A stretch of DNA of 44,312 bases from Aquidulcibacter sp. GTDB lineage: Bacteria > Pseudomonadota > Alphaproteobacteria > Caulobacterales > Aquidulcibacteraceae. Below, piece by piece: positions 17,855 through 27,039 of this stretch. The stretch is taken from contig JAPZTJ010000012.1 of NCBI GenBank assembly GCA_027532555.1, forward strand, positions 1 to 44,312, given 5' to 3'. Within the stretch, counting starts at the first letter, position 1; each line of letters begins with the position of its first letter. Below the pieces are notes generated by a model that worked only from the letters and a program-made list of their open reading frames with translations, did no database searches and was not told the origin of the DNA. Made by a program: the position numbers and the translations under genes.

Positions 17855-18044
17855 GGCCGCAATGTAGTGCACCGCCACTCATTCGCCAACATGAAGCTAC
17901 GTGGTTCAGCTTTGGCCGACCAAACGCACCCGCAACTGCGTTGAAAAAACGCGCAGCGTCATCTGCAAAAATCAATGATCAAAAGTTGGAATTTAATGAC
18001 TGAGTTTACACGTCGTTAACCGTGCCGCGATGATGGTCTGGCCC

Positions 18045-18773
18045 ATGTCTTCACCCTACGCCATCCTCGGGCTCGAGCCCAATGCTGATCCCCGCGCCGC
18101 CCGGGCCGCGTTTCATGCTGTCGCCAAATCTTGCCACCCGGATGTCAATTCTGACCCGCAAGCGCGACAACGCTTTGAAGAAGCCCGTGAAGCCTACCGC
18201 GTCATTACACTGGGCGCAGCATCGGCCGATATTGGCCGTGTCGGCAGCCCGCGTGCCGGTCGTATGACCGAAATAGACCTGGAAGTTTCGGTATGGATTG
18301 CTGCACGTGGCGGGTCAGTCAAAGGCTCCTGCCCACTTGGCAAAGCCAGCGTACGCGTCCCTGCTGGTGCCCGCGCTGGTGACCGCATCATCGCCCGCAT
18401 TGGTAAATCCGATGTGGCTTGTGTGATCCGAATTGCTGACACCGATGGCTTTGAAATTGACGGTGGTAACATCGTCACCACACTTACGCTCTCTTCTGCG
18501 CAAGCCAAGTTTGGTGGTGGCGTCGAGATCGAAACGCCGGGGGGCCGCTTGCGGCTGAATGTGCCAAAAGAGAGCCAAGATGGCGATCGTTTGTTGGTCG
18601 CTGGCCGTGGCTTGCCAGCCGCCAATGGTCGCCCTGCAGGCGACCTCTATCTCGACGTCGAAATCATTGAGACCATGACCGACCGTGCCGTGGCAACTTT
18701 GGACAGGATCCTAGCCAAAGCCCGCCGCCCGCGCGCAGGCAGTGACCATTTCGGCCAAGATCAAGTCGCTTAA
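18045..18773 (+). CDS. J-domain co-chaperone, short DnaJ/CbpA-like
   Basis: An Hsp70 co-chaperone-like protein of 242 residues. The J domain covers about residues 2-55 and keeps the essential H-P-D (in S-C-H-P-D-V-N). A short linker is followed by a DnaJ C-terminal domain (V-R-V-P-A-G-A-R-A-G-D-R, then a second strand set with ETPGGRLRLNVP and VAGRGLPAANG). The Gly/Phe region and the zinc-finger domain of DnaJ are absent, and the C-terminal part is shorter than in CbpA. The start at 18045 (M-S-S-P-Y-A-I-L-G-L) fits the J domain; 18030 is an alternative. It is convergent with rsmD, sharing TTAA at the stops. Confidence 0.85.
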   Translation: MSSPYAILGLEPNADPRAARAAFHAVAKSCHPDVNSDPQARQRFEEAREAYRVITLGAASADIGRVGSPRAGRMTEIDLEVSVWIAARGGSVKGSCPLGKASVRVPAGARAGDRIIARIGKSDVACVIRIADTDGFEIDGGNIVTTLTLSSAQAKFGGGVEIETPGGRLRLNVPKESQDGDRLLVAGRGLPAANGRPAGDLYLDVEIIETMTDRAVATLDRILAKARRPRAGSDHFGQDQVA

Positions 18774-19342
18774 GCGCTAACCTCGCTTAAAGTCAGAAAG
18801 ATCACTTCAGCCGCGCCATAGGTCCGGCTGTCCAACACATTATAGCCAGCTGCAACGAGCGCGGGTTCACCGCGGCCCCGCTCTAGCATTACTAGCGACT
18901 GGCCATGTAACCAGCCTTGCGTCAGCCCCTTAAGCGCTGCCAGATCATAGCCCTTGGCATAGGGCGGATCGAGAAAGACCAAATCAAACGGGCCATTAGC
19001 TGTTGCGGGCATGACACCCAAATCGGTCGCGTCGCGCTTCCAAACCCGTGTGATACCTTGGGCAGAGCAGGCCTCAATATTACTTGCCAAGGCTGCCCGG
19101 GCTGCGGGATCGGTGTCGACAAACAGGCAGTGGGCCGCCCCACGAGATAGAGCCTCCAACCCCAGGGCACCGGTTCCAGCAAATAAGTCCAGCACTTTGG
19201 CCCCATTTACTCCGGGCGACCACGGCGCATGCTCAAGAATATTGAAGACTGCTTGGCGCGCACGGTCAGACGTTGGCCGCGTCGAGTCCCCCGTAGGGAC
19301 TGCCAACGCCTTTCCCTTCCATCGACCTGAAACAATGCGCAT
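18770..19342 (-). CDS. rsmD: 16S rRNA (guanine966-N2)-methyltransferase
   Basis: Methylates G966 of 16S rRNA using SAM. The 190-residue product begins M-R-I-V-S-G-R-W-K-G-K, the family's usual N-terminus, followed by RPTSDRARQAVFNIL, the SAM-binding V-L-D-L-F-A-G-T-G-A-L-G and the catalytic F-L-D-P-P-Y. Length and motif order match RsmD. The stop codon overlaps that of the J-domain gene by 4 bp. Confidence 0.94.
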   Translation of the reverse strand: MRIVSGRWKGKALAVPTGDSTRPTSDRARQAVFNILEHAPWSPGVNGAKVLDLFAGTGALGLEALSRGAAHCLFVDTDPAARAALASNIEACSAQGITRVWKRDATDLGVMPATANGPFDLVFLDPPYAKGYDLAALKGLTQGWLHGQSLVMLERGRGEPALVAAGYNVLDSRTYGAAEVIFLTLSEVSA

Positions 19343-19353
19343 GAAATTTGCCT

Positions 19354-19902
19354 CTAAGTCGTCTTAGCCAGATGGCGGTCGAGCTTCTCGTGCAACTGCG
19401 ACAAGTGCAGCCGCAACAGAGCAATCTCATGCTCAGATTTAACATTGACCTCGTAATCCATCCGCGTTGTCAGACGATCTTTCTCAGCTTGGCGGTTCTG
19501 CGCCATCATAATGATTGGGGCTTGGATTGCCGCCAACATCGACAGAATGAGGTTCAAAAAGATAAAGGGATAAGGGTCGAAGCGGGCTTGGCCGTGCAGG
19601 ATCACCAAATTCAGCATCGCCCAAATAAACAGAAAGATACCAAAACTGATCACAAAGCCCCATGAGCCGCCAACTTCGGCAACTCGATCTGCCAGTCTCT
19701 CGCCAAAGGTCGTTTGCAATTCGAACGCTTCGTTTGCATCTTGTGTGGAATGCACACGGTGCGCAATCGCGCACACTAAGGCTTGGTCTTTAGCCGAAAG
19801 CCGAGCAAAACCACCCTCTTCCAACAGCATTTTTCCGAGCATATGGGCTTGATCAGGCGGCAGATCAGAAATTTCTGACGCTGATGTGTAAGATTGGGTC
19901 AT
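19354..19902 (-). CDS. DUF1003 membrane protein
   Basis: A 182-residue protein. An N-terminal soluble part is followed by the DUF1003 core with two membrane helices (about 80-100 and 110-130): G-S-W-G-F-V-I-S-F-G-I-F, a D-P-Y-P-F-I-F-L-N-L-I-L-S-M-L-A-A-I-Q-A-P-I-I-M-M stretch and the Q-N-R-Q-A-E-K-D-R tail that defines the family. A coiled-coil-like C-terminus with many Leu/Glu/His residues follows. The function of the family is unknown. The gene lies 11 bp upstream of rsmD on the same strand. Confidence 0.9.
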   Translation of the reverse strand: MTQSYTSASEISDLPPDQAHMLGKMLLEEGGFARLSAKDQALVCAIAHRVHSTQDANEAFELQTTFGERLADRVAEVGGSWGFVISFGIFLFIWAMLNLVILHGQARFDPYPFIFLNLILSMLAAIQAPIIMMAQNRQAEKDRLTTRMDYEVNVKSEHEIALLRLHLSQLHEKLDRHLAKTT

Positions 19903-19976
19903 AGCGGGGGCTCCAAATCAGGCTAATCATCTCTATATGACAAATATGCGAACGACAATTTTCTAGGACGAAGCCG

Positions 19977-20231
19977 ATGGCAGCCGTTACGATCTATACC
20001 AAATTTTACTGCCCCTTCTGCGAACGCGCCCTGGCGTTGCTCGAGAAAAAGGGTGCCGACATCACAAATATCGAAGCCTCGTCTAACAAAGAAATGAGGG
20101 CCAAGATGAATGAATTGTCGGGTCGCAATACATTCCCGCAGATTTTCATTGGCGACACCCATATTGGCGGCTGCGATGATTTAATGGCGCTTGAGGCCAA
20201 AGGTGGCCTTGATCCTTTGCTGGCAGCTTAG
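19977..20231 (+). CDS. grxC: Glutaredoxin 3
   Basis: A small dithiol oxidoreductase of 84 residues that reduces disulfides with glutathione. The active site Y-C-P-F-C is at Cys12-Cys15. The cis-proline and glutathione-binding parts appear as T-F-P-Q-I-F-I-G and G-G-C-D-D-L. It is the first gene of a three-gene operon with a carbon-nitrogen hydrolase (2-bp gap) and a DUF1178 protein, an arrangement common in Alphaproteobacteria. Confidence 0.95.
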   Translation: MAAVTIYTKFYCPFCERALALLEKKGADITNIEASSNKEMRAKMNELSGRNTFPQIFIGDTHIGGCDDLMALEAKGGLDPLLAA

Positions 20232-20233
20232 CC

Positions 20234-21052
20234 TTGGTCAAGGTAGCTGTCCTTCAATTGCGGACGCCGGCACGCCTTGATGCCGCGCGTGCACAGCTTG
20301 AGCCCCTGTTGACCCGCGCCGCTAAGGCTGGGGCCAAGCTGATCGTGACACCGGAAGGCACCAATATCTTGCAGCGTGACCGTGCTCGGTTTGACGAGGC
20401 GGCCCTGTATGAAGATGAAGCTGAAGCACTCGACTGGTATGGCGAGCAAGCCAAAGCCTATGGCGTGCATCTGTTGATCGGCTCTGCCCTCCTCAAGCGG
20501 CGTAGCGGAAAAGCTGCAAACCGTAGCCATTTTTTTGGACCAGACGGCAGCCTGCTGGCTACTTATGACAAAATCCATCTGTTTGACGTGAATTTGGGTG
20601 CAGGCCAAGAAACCCGCGAGAGCAACGCCTATGAGCCGGGTGATAAGGCTGTGGTTGTCGAAACCGATTTTGGCACATTGGGCCTGACCATTTGCTACGA
20701 TGTGCGCTTCCCGCATTTGTATCGTGACTTGGCCAAGGCCGGTGCGCAGATCATTGCTGTACCAGCCGCCTTTACGGCACCGACGGGAAAAGCCCATTGG
20801 CATACGTTGCTGCGCGCCCGGGCGATTGAAACTGGGGCATTCATTCTGGCGGCGGCCCAAGGCGGCAATCATGAAGATGGACGCGCCACCTTTGGCCACA
20901 GCCTGATCATCTCGCCTTGGGGCGACATTATCGGTGAACTCGCCCACGATAATCTTGGTGTTCTCTTGGCCGACCTCGATCTTGAACGAGTTACCAATGC
21001 ACGCGACAAAGTCCCCTGTTTGACCCATGACCGTGACTATCAAAGCCCATGA
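20234..21052 (+). CDS. Carbon-nitrogen hydrolase (Nit1/Nit2-like amidase)
   Basis: A nitrilase-superfamily amidase of 272 residues. The catalytic triad is visible: Glu41 in T-P-E-G, Lys113 in Y-D-K-I-H-L-F-D and Cys154 in T-I-C-Y-D-V-R-F-P. It groups with Nit1/Nit2 proteins, which remove the amide from deaminated glutathione or omega-amides such as alpha-ketoglutaramate; pairing with glutaredoxin makes a glutathione-repair role plausible, but this is inference. It begins with TTG, 2 bp after the grxC stop, and its TGA overlaps the DUF1178 ATG (ATGA). Confidence 0.9.
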   Translation: MVKVAVLQLRTPARLDAARAQLEPLLTRAAKAGAKLIVTPEGTNILQRDRARFDEAALYEDEAEALDWYGEQAKAYGVHLLIGSALLKRRSGKAANRSHFFGPDGSLLATYDKIHLFDVNLGAGQETRESNAYEPGDKAVVVETDFGTLGLTICYDVRFPHLYRDLAKAGAQIIAVPAAFTAPTGKAHWHTLLRARAIETGAFILAAAQGGNHEDGRATFGHSLIISPWGDIIGELAHDNLGVLLADLDLERVTNARDKVPCLTHDRDYQSP

Positions 21053-21528
21053 TTAAATATGCGCTTCGCTGTGATCAGGCCCATGACTGGGAAGCTTGGT
21101 TTGACTCGATGGCTGGGTACGAGACCCAGGTCGGGCGTGGCTTGGTTGAGTGCCCGTTGTGCGGATCAAAAGCTGTCGGAAAAGCGCCAATGGCCCCCGC
21201 AGTTGTGTCTTCAAAGTCTGACCGCCCTGCCCCACCTGTCCCTGCCGATGCCCCCGTACCGGTCGCCAATGGACCAGACCCATTGAGCTTGCCAGAGCCT
21301 GTCAAAGCTTTCTTCCAAGGCTGGAAGGAGCATATTGAGCAGAATTACGATTATGTCGGCGATGCTTTTGCCAAAGAAGTGCGCGCTATGCATGAGGGCG
21401 AAAGCGAAGAGCGACTCGTTTATGGTCAGGCTACCGCAAAAGAAGCAAAAGAATTGATTGAAGATGGGATATCTGTCGCCCCGCTTCCGGCCTTAGCATC
21501 GCCAAAACCTGTCCGCGGCTATCACTGA
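21049..21528 (+). CDS. DUF1178 family zinc-ribbon-like protein
   Basis: A 159-residue protein of the DUF1178 family, which is mostly found in this operon context. It has an N-terminal M-I-K-Y-A-L-R-C (Cys8) with H-D-W-E-A-W-F, then C-P-L-C at 35-38, together a likely zinc site. A Pro/Ala linker follows, then a C-terminal helical part with the conserved E-E-R-L-V-Y-G-Q-A-T and P-L-P-A. The function is unknown. It is translationally coupled to the hydrolase gene by a 4-bp overlap. Confidence 0.92.
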   Translation: MIKYALRCDQAHDWEAWFDSMAGYETQVGRGLVECPLCGSKAVGKAPMAPAVVSSKSDRPAPPVPADAPVPVANGPDPLSLPEPVKAFFQGWKEHIEQNYDYVGDAFAKEVRAMHEGESEERLVYGQATAKEAKELIEDGISVAPLPALASPKPVRGYH

Positions 21529-21540
21529 AGCTTTGGGGTC

Positions 21541-21566
21541 TGGCTGTGGGTCGGGGATCACAGCCA
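21541..21566 (+). other. Hairpin after the grxC operon
   Basis: TGGCTGTG/CACAGCCA form a perfect 8-bp stem with a 10-nt loop, 12 bp after the DUF1178 stop. No T run follows, so it is at most a weak or factor-dependent end. Confidence 0.4.
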
Positions 21567-21622
21567 ATTGACAGCCATCCTTCTGTGCCTGACTCTTGTC
21601 CTTTACGAGAGGGAGACTGGGT

Positions 21623-23272
21623 ATGAATCGTCGCGATCTTTTGGCACTTGGTTCTGCGAGCCTTTTAGGCGGCCCGGCTCTCGCCTCCACTGCTTCCGCG
21701 CGCACCATTCTCACCGGTGGGCCGATCCATACCGGCGTGGCAGGTCGCGGCCCGGCCGAAGCCATTGCCATTGAAGGTGGCCGGGTGGTTGCCGTCGGCA
21801 GCCTACGGGCCGTGCGGGCTGCTTTACCGCGCGCCAAGGAAATCGACCTTGCAGGCGGCGCGGCTTTACCGGGCCTTGTGGATGGCCATGCGCACATGAC
21901 GGGTATTGGCCTACGCGAGATGACGCTAAACCTCGATAGCGTCAAATCCATCGCGGAACTTCAGACCAAACTTGCGGCTTGGGCCGCGCAAAACCCGACT
22001 GGACCGATTGCCGGGCGCGGTTGGATCGAAACCCATTGGCCCGAGGGTCGCTTCCCAACCCGGCAGGATGTCGATGCGATTGTGCCAGACCGGCCCTTGC
22101 TGCTTGGCCGCTCGGATGGACATGCCGCCTTGGCAAACAGTGCGCTTTTGAAACTTGCAGGCATTGATGCCAGCACCGCCAATCCCCCAGGCGGGCAAAT
22201 CCTGAAGGATGCCTCAGGTCAGCCGACAGGCATGCTGATCGATAATGCGCAAGCGCTCGTCGAAAGCCGGATGCCAACAGCAACACCGGACATGATCCGC
22301 CAAGCCTTGATCAAAGCCGACCGCCTCTATGCCTCGCGCGGTTGGGTCGGCCTGCACAATATGAGCGTTTCGGGCGAGGATTTGATTGCCTTGAAGGCGC
22401 TCGCCCTCTCCGGTGAAGTCCAATTGCGGGTTGATAATTATCTCGACATCCCGTTTGCCACCGACGTGCTGCGGCGTGGGCCCAGTGTCGACGCCACAGG
22501 ACGGATTAGCACGCGCGGGGTCAAAATCTATTCAGACGGGGCGCTGGGCTCACGGGGCGCGGCCCTGCTCGCTCCCTATACGGATGCACCGGATTCCGAG
22601 GGCCTGTTGTTGACGCCGGAAGAACAAGTGTTGGCTGTGCTGGAGCGGGCTAAGAAGTCTGGCGCGCAAGTTGCCATGCATGCCATTGGCGACCGCGGCA
22701 ATCGGCAAAGCCTAGACTGGTTTGAGCGCGTGCTAGGCCACGCCAAGACCAATCGCCGTTGGCGGATTGAGCATGCACAAGTGGTCTCACCACCCGATAT
22801 GCCGCGCTTTGCTAAGCTGGGTGTGATTGCCTCCATGCAACCCTCCCACGCCATTGGCGATCTGTTCTTTGCGCCAGCCCGCTTAGGACCAGAACGCCTC
22901 AAAGGCGCTTATGCTTGGACAAGCCTTCTGAAGACGGGTGCGGTGGTATGCGGCGGCTCTGACGCACCGGTCGAACAAGGTGATCCGCGCATTGAGTTTT
23001 ATGCCGCCATCTATCGCCACGCGCTCAATGGTTTTGTTGGCCCAGATTGGGGCTTGGAAGAGCGCGTTTCGCGCCAACAGGCCTTAGGCATGTTCACCCG
23101 CTCTGCTGCTTATGCTGTGAGCGCAGAGCGCAATCGCGGCACGTTGGCTGTGGGCCAAGCCGCCAGCATCAGCGTCTTCTCGCGCGATTTTATGACCGTC
23201 AAGCCTGCCGACATCCTCGACGCAAAGACGGTCCTGACCATGGTGGACGGCAAGATTGTGTTTGAGGGATAG
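21623..23272 (+). CDS. Exported amidohydrolase (YtcJ-like, amidohydrolase 3)
   Basis: A metal-dependent hydrolase of the amidohydrolase superfamily with 549 residues. The N-terminus M-N-R-R-D-L-L-A-L-G followed by a hydrophobic stretch is a likely Tat signal, so the folded metalloenzyme would be exported. Superfamily features are ALPGLVDGHAHM near residue 90, I-Y-S-D-G-A-L-G-S-R-G-A, M-H-A-I-G-D-R, R-I-E-H-A-Q-V and G-G-S-D-A-P-V-E. These match the YtcJ-like group, whose substrates are mostly unknown. The ATG at 21623 with AGAGGGAGA upstream is preferred to the in-frame start at 21596. Confidence 0.9.
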   Translation: MNRRDLLALGSASLLGGPALASTASARTILTGGPIHTGVAGRGPAEAIAIEGGRVVAVGSLRAVRAALPRAKEIDLAGGAALPGLVDGHAHMTGIGLREMTLNLDSVKSIAELQTKLAAWAAQNPTGPIAGRGWIETHWPEGRFPTRQDVDAIVPDRPLLLGRSDGHAALANSALLKLAGIDASTANPPGGQILKDASGQPTGMLIDNAQALVESRMPTATPDMIRQALIKADRLYASRGWVGLHNMSVSGEDLIALKALALSGEVQLRVDNYLDIPFATDVLRRGPSVDATGRISTRGVKIYSDGALGSRGAALLAPYTDAPDSEGLLLTPEEQVLAVLERAKKSGAQVAMHAIGDRGNRQSLDWFERVLGHAKTNRRWRIEHAQVVSPPDMPRFAKLGVIASMQPSHAIGDLFFAPARLGPERLKGAYAWTSLLKTGAVVCGGSDAPVEQGDPRIEFYAAIYRHALNGFVGPDWGLEERVSRQQALGMFTRSAAYAVSAERNRGTLAVGQAASISVFSRDFMTVKPADILDAKTVLTMVDGKIVFEG

Positions 23273-23404
23273 GACGGGTTTTAGTCCAGCCGACGACACC
23301 ACCCCCTGCAATCCATGCCGCCACCCACTTGGCGTTGGGGCCATGGCTGCCTATAGATTTGCCAACTCTATTTTAAACGGCACTTGGTGCCTGGACGGGA
23401 AGTT

Positions 23405-26050
23405 ATGGCTAGCGTTAACGACATTCGCACTTCGTTTTTGGACTTTTTCAAATCCAAGGGCCACACCGTTATGGCGTCCAGCCCGCTGGTGCCGCAAAAT
23501 GACCCGACCTTGATGTTCACCAATGCGGGCATGGTGCAGTTCAAGAACGTATTCACGGGTGCAGAGACCCCGCCCCAGCCGCCACGTGCCGCGACCAGCC
23601 AGAAGTGCGTGCGTGCAGGTGGTAAGCACAATGACCTCGACAATGTCGGCTATACCGCGCGCCACCACACCTTCTTTGAAATGCTGGGCAATTTCTCGTT
23701 CGGCGACTATTTCAAGGAAGACGCAATCAGCCATGCATGGGAATTGCTGACCAAGGACTTTGGCATTGATAAGTCAAAGCTGATTGTCACCGTCTATCAT
23801 ACCGATGACGAAGCCCGTGCCCTGTGGCGCAAGATTGCGGGCCTCAGCGATGATCGCATCATCTCCATCCCCACCAGCGATAATTTCTGGTCGATGGGCG
23901 ATACAGGTCCGTGCGGGCCATGCAGCGAAATCTTCTATGACCATGGCGACCATATTTGGGGCGGCGTACCGGGCAGTGCGGAAGAAGATGGCGACCGCTG
24001 GATTGAGATCTGGAACCTCGTTTTCATGCAGTTTGAGCGCCACGCCGATGGTAGCCAAACCAGCCTGCCTAAACCCAGCATTGATACCGGCATGGGGCTA
24101 GAGCGGGTTTCCGCCGTGCTGCAAGGCGTGCACGACAATTATGACATCGACCTGTTCAAGACCCTAATTGCCGCATCTGAAAACCTGACCGGGGTGAAGG
24201 CTGAGGGCGACAAGCGCGCCAGCCACCGCGTGATTGCCGACCATATCCGCGCGTCCAGCTTCTTGATCGCCGATGGGGTGACGCCATCCAACGAAGGACG
24301 CGGCTATGTGTTGCGCCGCATCATGCGCCGCGCCATGCGCCACGCGCATATGCTGGGCGCGAGTGAGCCATTGCTGCACCGTTTGGCCCCGGTCCTGATC
24401 CAAGAAATGGGTGGGGCTTATTCTGAATTGCGCCGGGCTGAGGCTTTCATCACCTCGACACTTGAGCAAGAAGAAGTTCGCTTCCGCCGTACCTTGGGCC
24501 GAGGTCTGTCGTTGTTGGACGAGGAAAGCGCAGGGCTGACGCAGGGCCAGGAATTGTCCGGCAAGGCTGCCTTCCAGCTGTATGACACCTATGGCTTCCC
24601 CGTCGATCTGACCCAAGACGTCTTGCGGGCACGCGGTATCGGCGTCGACATGACGGCTTTTAATGCCGCGATGGAAGAGCAAAAGGCCTTGGCACGCGCC
24701 GCTTGGACAGGCAGCGGCGAAGCTGGGACCGATGCAATCTGGCTGACCTTGAAGGACGAACAAGGCGGCAGCGAATTCCTTGGCTATAGCCAGAGCGAGG
24801 CCAGCGGCCAATTGGCAGCGATTGTGGTCGGCGGCGCAAAAGTCGACGCGCTTGCTGAAGGCGAGACCGGTGAGTTGGTGTTCAACCAAACGCCCTTTTA
24901 TGCCGAAAGTGGCGGCCAAGCCGGTGATCAGGGCGTGATCCGCTTTGACAATGGCGCCGTCTTTGAAGTCGAAGACACACTTAAGCGCGCCGGGGCAATC
25001 CATGGCCATAAGGGCAAGCTGGTACAAGGCGCAATCAAAGTCGGTGACGCCGCTTCATTGACCATTGATGCAGCTCGCCGCAACGCCATCCGCGCTAACC
25101 ATAGCGCCACGCACTTGATGCATGCCGCCCTGCAAAACGTATTGGGCCCGCATGTGACACAGAAGGGCTCGCTGGTTGAAGCAGATCGCTTGCGCTTTGA
25201 CTTTGCCCATGGTGCCGGCCTGTCGCGGGCAGAAATCGACGCCATTGAGGCGGAGGTGAACGCCGTCGTGCGGCAAAACACCGAAGCCTCCACCCGTTTG
25301 ATGACGCCCGATGAAGCCATTGCCGAAGGCGCGATGGCCTTGTTTGGCGAAAAATATGGCGATGAAGTGCGTGTGTTGGCCATGGGCCGCAAGCTGGACC
25401 ACGCGCCCAAGTCCTATTCGGTCGAACTCTGTGGCGGCACCCATGTCGGCCGTACCGGCGACATTGGCAGCTTTGTGATTGTGTCTGAAGGTGCCGTTGC
25501 TGCTGGCGTACGCCGGATCGAAGCCGCAACGGGACAAGCCGCCCTCGATCATTTGAAGGCCGAAGCCGCGATTGCACGCGCGGCGGCAGAGCCCTTAAAG
25601 GCGCAATTGCCAGACCTGCCCGCGCGGATTGAGGCGATGATTGCCGACCGTAAGCGGCTCGAAAAAGAACTGACCGATGCCAAGCAAAAGCTCGCGCTCG
25701 GTGGCGGCGGCGGTGCTGCGGCCGCCATTGAAGAGATCAACGGCGTAAAGCTCGATGCCCGTATCCTCGACGGTATTGGCGCGAAAGACTTGCGCCCCAT
25801 GGTCAATGAAGCGATCCAGAAGCTGGGCGATGGCGTGGTCGCCTATGTCGCGGCCGCGGACGGGAAAGCCGCCATTGCGGTGGCCAGCACCGTTGCAAGC
25901 GTCAGCGCAGTTGATCTGGTCAAAGCCGCTGTACTCGCCATGGGCGGGCAAGGCGGGGGTGGCAAGCCCGACTTTGCCCAAGGTGGTGCACCAACGGCAG
26001 ATGCCGCCTCTGCAGGCCTAGACGCCGTGAAAGCGGCGATGGCCAATTAG
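23405..26050 (+). CDS. alaS: Alanine-tRNA ligase
   Basis: Charges tRNA(Ala) with alanine and edits mischarged tRNA. The 881-residue product from the ATG at 23405 has the usual order. The class II catalytic domain begins [11 protein letters not shown] and contains [13 protein letters not shown] and [17 protein letters not shown]. The editing domain has H-S-A-T-H-L-M-H and C-G-G-T-H-V. A coiled coil leads to the C-Ala domain with a Gly-rich [10 protein letters not shown]. The codon for another Met 21 nt upstream (23384) is less likely. The next gene starts at the base after the stop, so they form one transcript. Confidence 0.97.
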   Translation: MASVNDIRTSFLDFFKSKGHTVMASSPLVPQNDPTLMFTNAGMVQFKNVFTGAETPPQPPRAATSQKCVRAGGKHNDLDNVGYTARHHTFFEMLGNFSFGDYFKEDAISHAWELLTKDFGIDKSKLIVTVYHTDDEARALWRKIAGLSDDRIISIPTSDNFWSMGDTGPCGPCSEIFYDHGDHIWGGVPGSAEEDGDRWIEIWNLVFMQFERHADGSQTSLPKPSIDTGMGLERVSAVLQGVHDNYDIDLFKTLIAASENLTGVKAEGDKRASHRVIADHIRASSFLIADGVTPSNEGRGYVLRRIMRRAMRHAHMLGASEPLLHRLAPVLIQEMGGAYSELRRAEAFITSTLEQEEVRFRRTLGRGLSLLDEESAGLTQGQELSGKAAFQLYDTYGFPVDLTQDVLRARGIGVDMTAFNAAMEEQKALARAAWTGSGEAGTDAIWLTLKDEQGGSEFLGYSQSEASGQLAAIVVGGAKVDALAEGETGELVFNQTPFYAESGGQAGDQGVIRFDNGAVFEVEDTLKRAGAIHGHKGKLVQGAIKVGDAASLTIDAARRNAIRANHSATHLMHAALQNVLGPHVTQKGSLVEADRLRFDFAHGAGLSRAEIDAIEAEVNAVVRQNTEASTRLMTPDEAIAEGAMALFGEKYGDEVRVLAMGRKLDHAPKSYSVELCGGTHVGRTGDIGSFVIVSEGAVAAGVRRIEAATGQAALDHLKAEAAIARAAAEPLKAQLPDLPARIEAMIADRKRLEKELTDAKQKLALGGGGGAAAAIEEINGVKLDARILDGIGAKDLRPMVNEAIQKLGDGVVAYVAAADGKAAIAVASTVASVSAVDLVKAAVLAMGGQGGGGKPDFAQGGAPTADAASAGLDAVKAAMAN

Positions 26051-26503
26051 ATGAAAAAGCTCGACTATCTGATCCTGATCCCAACCGATCCCACCTATGT
26101 TCCAAGTGACAAGCAAGCCGAAGCCGGGGCCGATGCGCTGGAGGCGTTGCTGCCACGTACCGACGAAGTCAGCTATGACATGTTCGATGATGTGCGTTTC
26201 ATCGATGGCGGCGAGGCATTTGAAGCCATCACCTGCCCGCTCTGCGGCAAGGATGCCAAAGCCTGGTGGGAAGGCGCGATGGATCAGGCCGCCGAGACCG
26301 AGTTTGAGGCGTTGGGCGTCGTGGCCACCTGCTGTGGCGGGACAACCAATCTGAACGCGCTGATCTATCAGCCAGCTGCGGCCTTTGCTCGCTTTACCTT
26401 GGTTGCCACCAACTCTCGGGTCGAAACCCTCGCCCCCGAAGCCCTCGCCCCGGTTGAGGCCGCGTTGGGTTGTGCAGTGCGTGTGGTGCGGCAGAAGGTT
26501 TAG
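26051..26503 (+). CDS. Cys-containing protein of unknown function, coupled to alaS
   Basis: The 150-residue product starts directly after the alaS stop codon (TAG-ATG). It holds C-P-L-C at residues 62-65 and a Cys-Cys pair at 94-95 (A-T-C-C-G-G-T-T-N-L-N), which could form a four-Cys zinc site. The region I-T-C-P-L-C-G-K-D-A followed by W-W-E-G-A-M and F-A-R-F resembles small uncharacterised bacterial proteins of similar length. There is no signal peptide or membrane segment. The direct coupling to alaS suggests joint expression, not a proven shared role. Confidence 0.75.
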   Translation: MKKLDYLILIPTDPTYVPSDKQAEAGADALEALLPRTDEVSYDMFDDVRFIDGGEAFEAITCPLCGKDAKAWWEGAMDQAAETEFEALGVVATCCGGTTNLNALIYQPAAAFARFTLVATNSRVETLAPEALAPVEAALGCAVRVVRQKV

Positions 26504-26581
26504 GCGCAGTCCACAAAAAATTTTCCCCAAATACCCGAATTGGCCCTTGCGCTTGGGCGTGAGCGACCACACATGCACGCC

Positions 26582-26956
26582 ATGACAGACGAACATACCA
26601 CCACCGCCCCAACCGATGCTCCAGACTCCAACATGGGCTCCACCCCTGCTCGCTTTGCGAGCTTCGAGGAGTTTTACCCCTTTTATCTGTCTGAGCACCA
26701 AAATGTGATCAGCCGCCGCCTGCATATCGTTGGCACAGGCCTTGTCTGCTTGTGTTTACTGATGGTCGTCCTCTGGGGCCTAGTGGGTGGCTTCCAATAT
26801 TTGGTCGCAGCCCCAATCGTCGGCTACGGCTTTGCTTGGGTTGGCCATTATTTCTTCGAGAAGAATAAGCCAGCTACCTTCACCTATCCCGCTTGGAGCC
26901 TGATGGGCGACTTCCGGATGTTTGGTGAAACCATCACCGGCAAGCGCGCATTCTAA
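26582..26956 (+). CDS. DUF962 / Mpo1-like membrane protein
   Basis: A 124-residue protein from the ATG at 26582. Family features are F-Y-P-F-Y-L-S-E-H, an R-R-L-H-I-V-G-T-G start of the first helix, and G-Y-G-F-A-W-V-G-H-Y-F-F-E-K-N-K-P-A-T-F before a final helix-like stretch with DFRMFGE. Mpo1 of yeast is an iron-dependent dioxygenase for 2-hydroxy fatty acids and uses conserved His residues like those seen here. Whether the bacterial proteins do the same is inference. The start is uncertain (26573 and 26540 are in frame, with no clear ribosome binding site). Confidence 0.82.
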   Translation: MTDEHTTTAPTDAPDSNMGSTPARFASFEEFYPFYLSEHQNVISRRLHIVGTGLVCLCLLMVVLWGLVGGFQYLVAAPIVGYGFAWVGHYFFEKNKPATFTYPAWSLMGDFRMFGETITGKRAF

Positions 26957-27039
26957 GCAGCCATTTACGCCGATAAACAACTTGCAGGGGGCGATCATCA
27001 TGCATTGCCCCCTCGCCCAAGCAGCCCTATTTTAGGGCC

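Noticed and set aside
20228-21043. 271-codon minus-strand frame opposite the carbon-nitrogen hydrolase
   Set aside because: The plus strand carries an intact nitrilase triad and operon overlaps; the minus frame has no recognisable domain.
24164-25552. Long minus-strand frames inside alaS
   Set aside because: They are mirror frames of a highly conserved, GC-rich gene and show no start signals or domains.
26018-26725. 235-codon minus-strand frame opposite the alaS-linked gene and DUF962 gene
   Set aside because: The plus-strand genes have family motifs and direct coupling to alaS; the reverse frame is rich in Gly/His/Arg without any motif.
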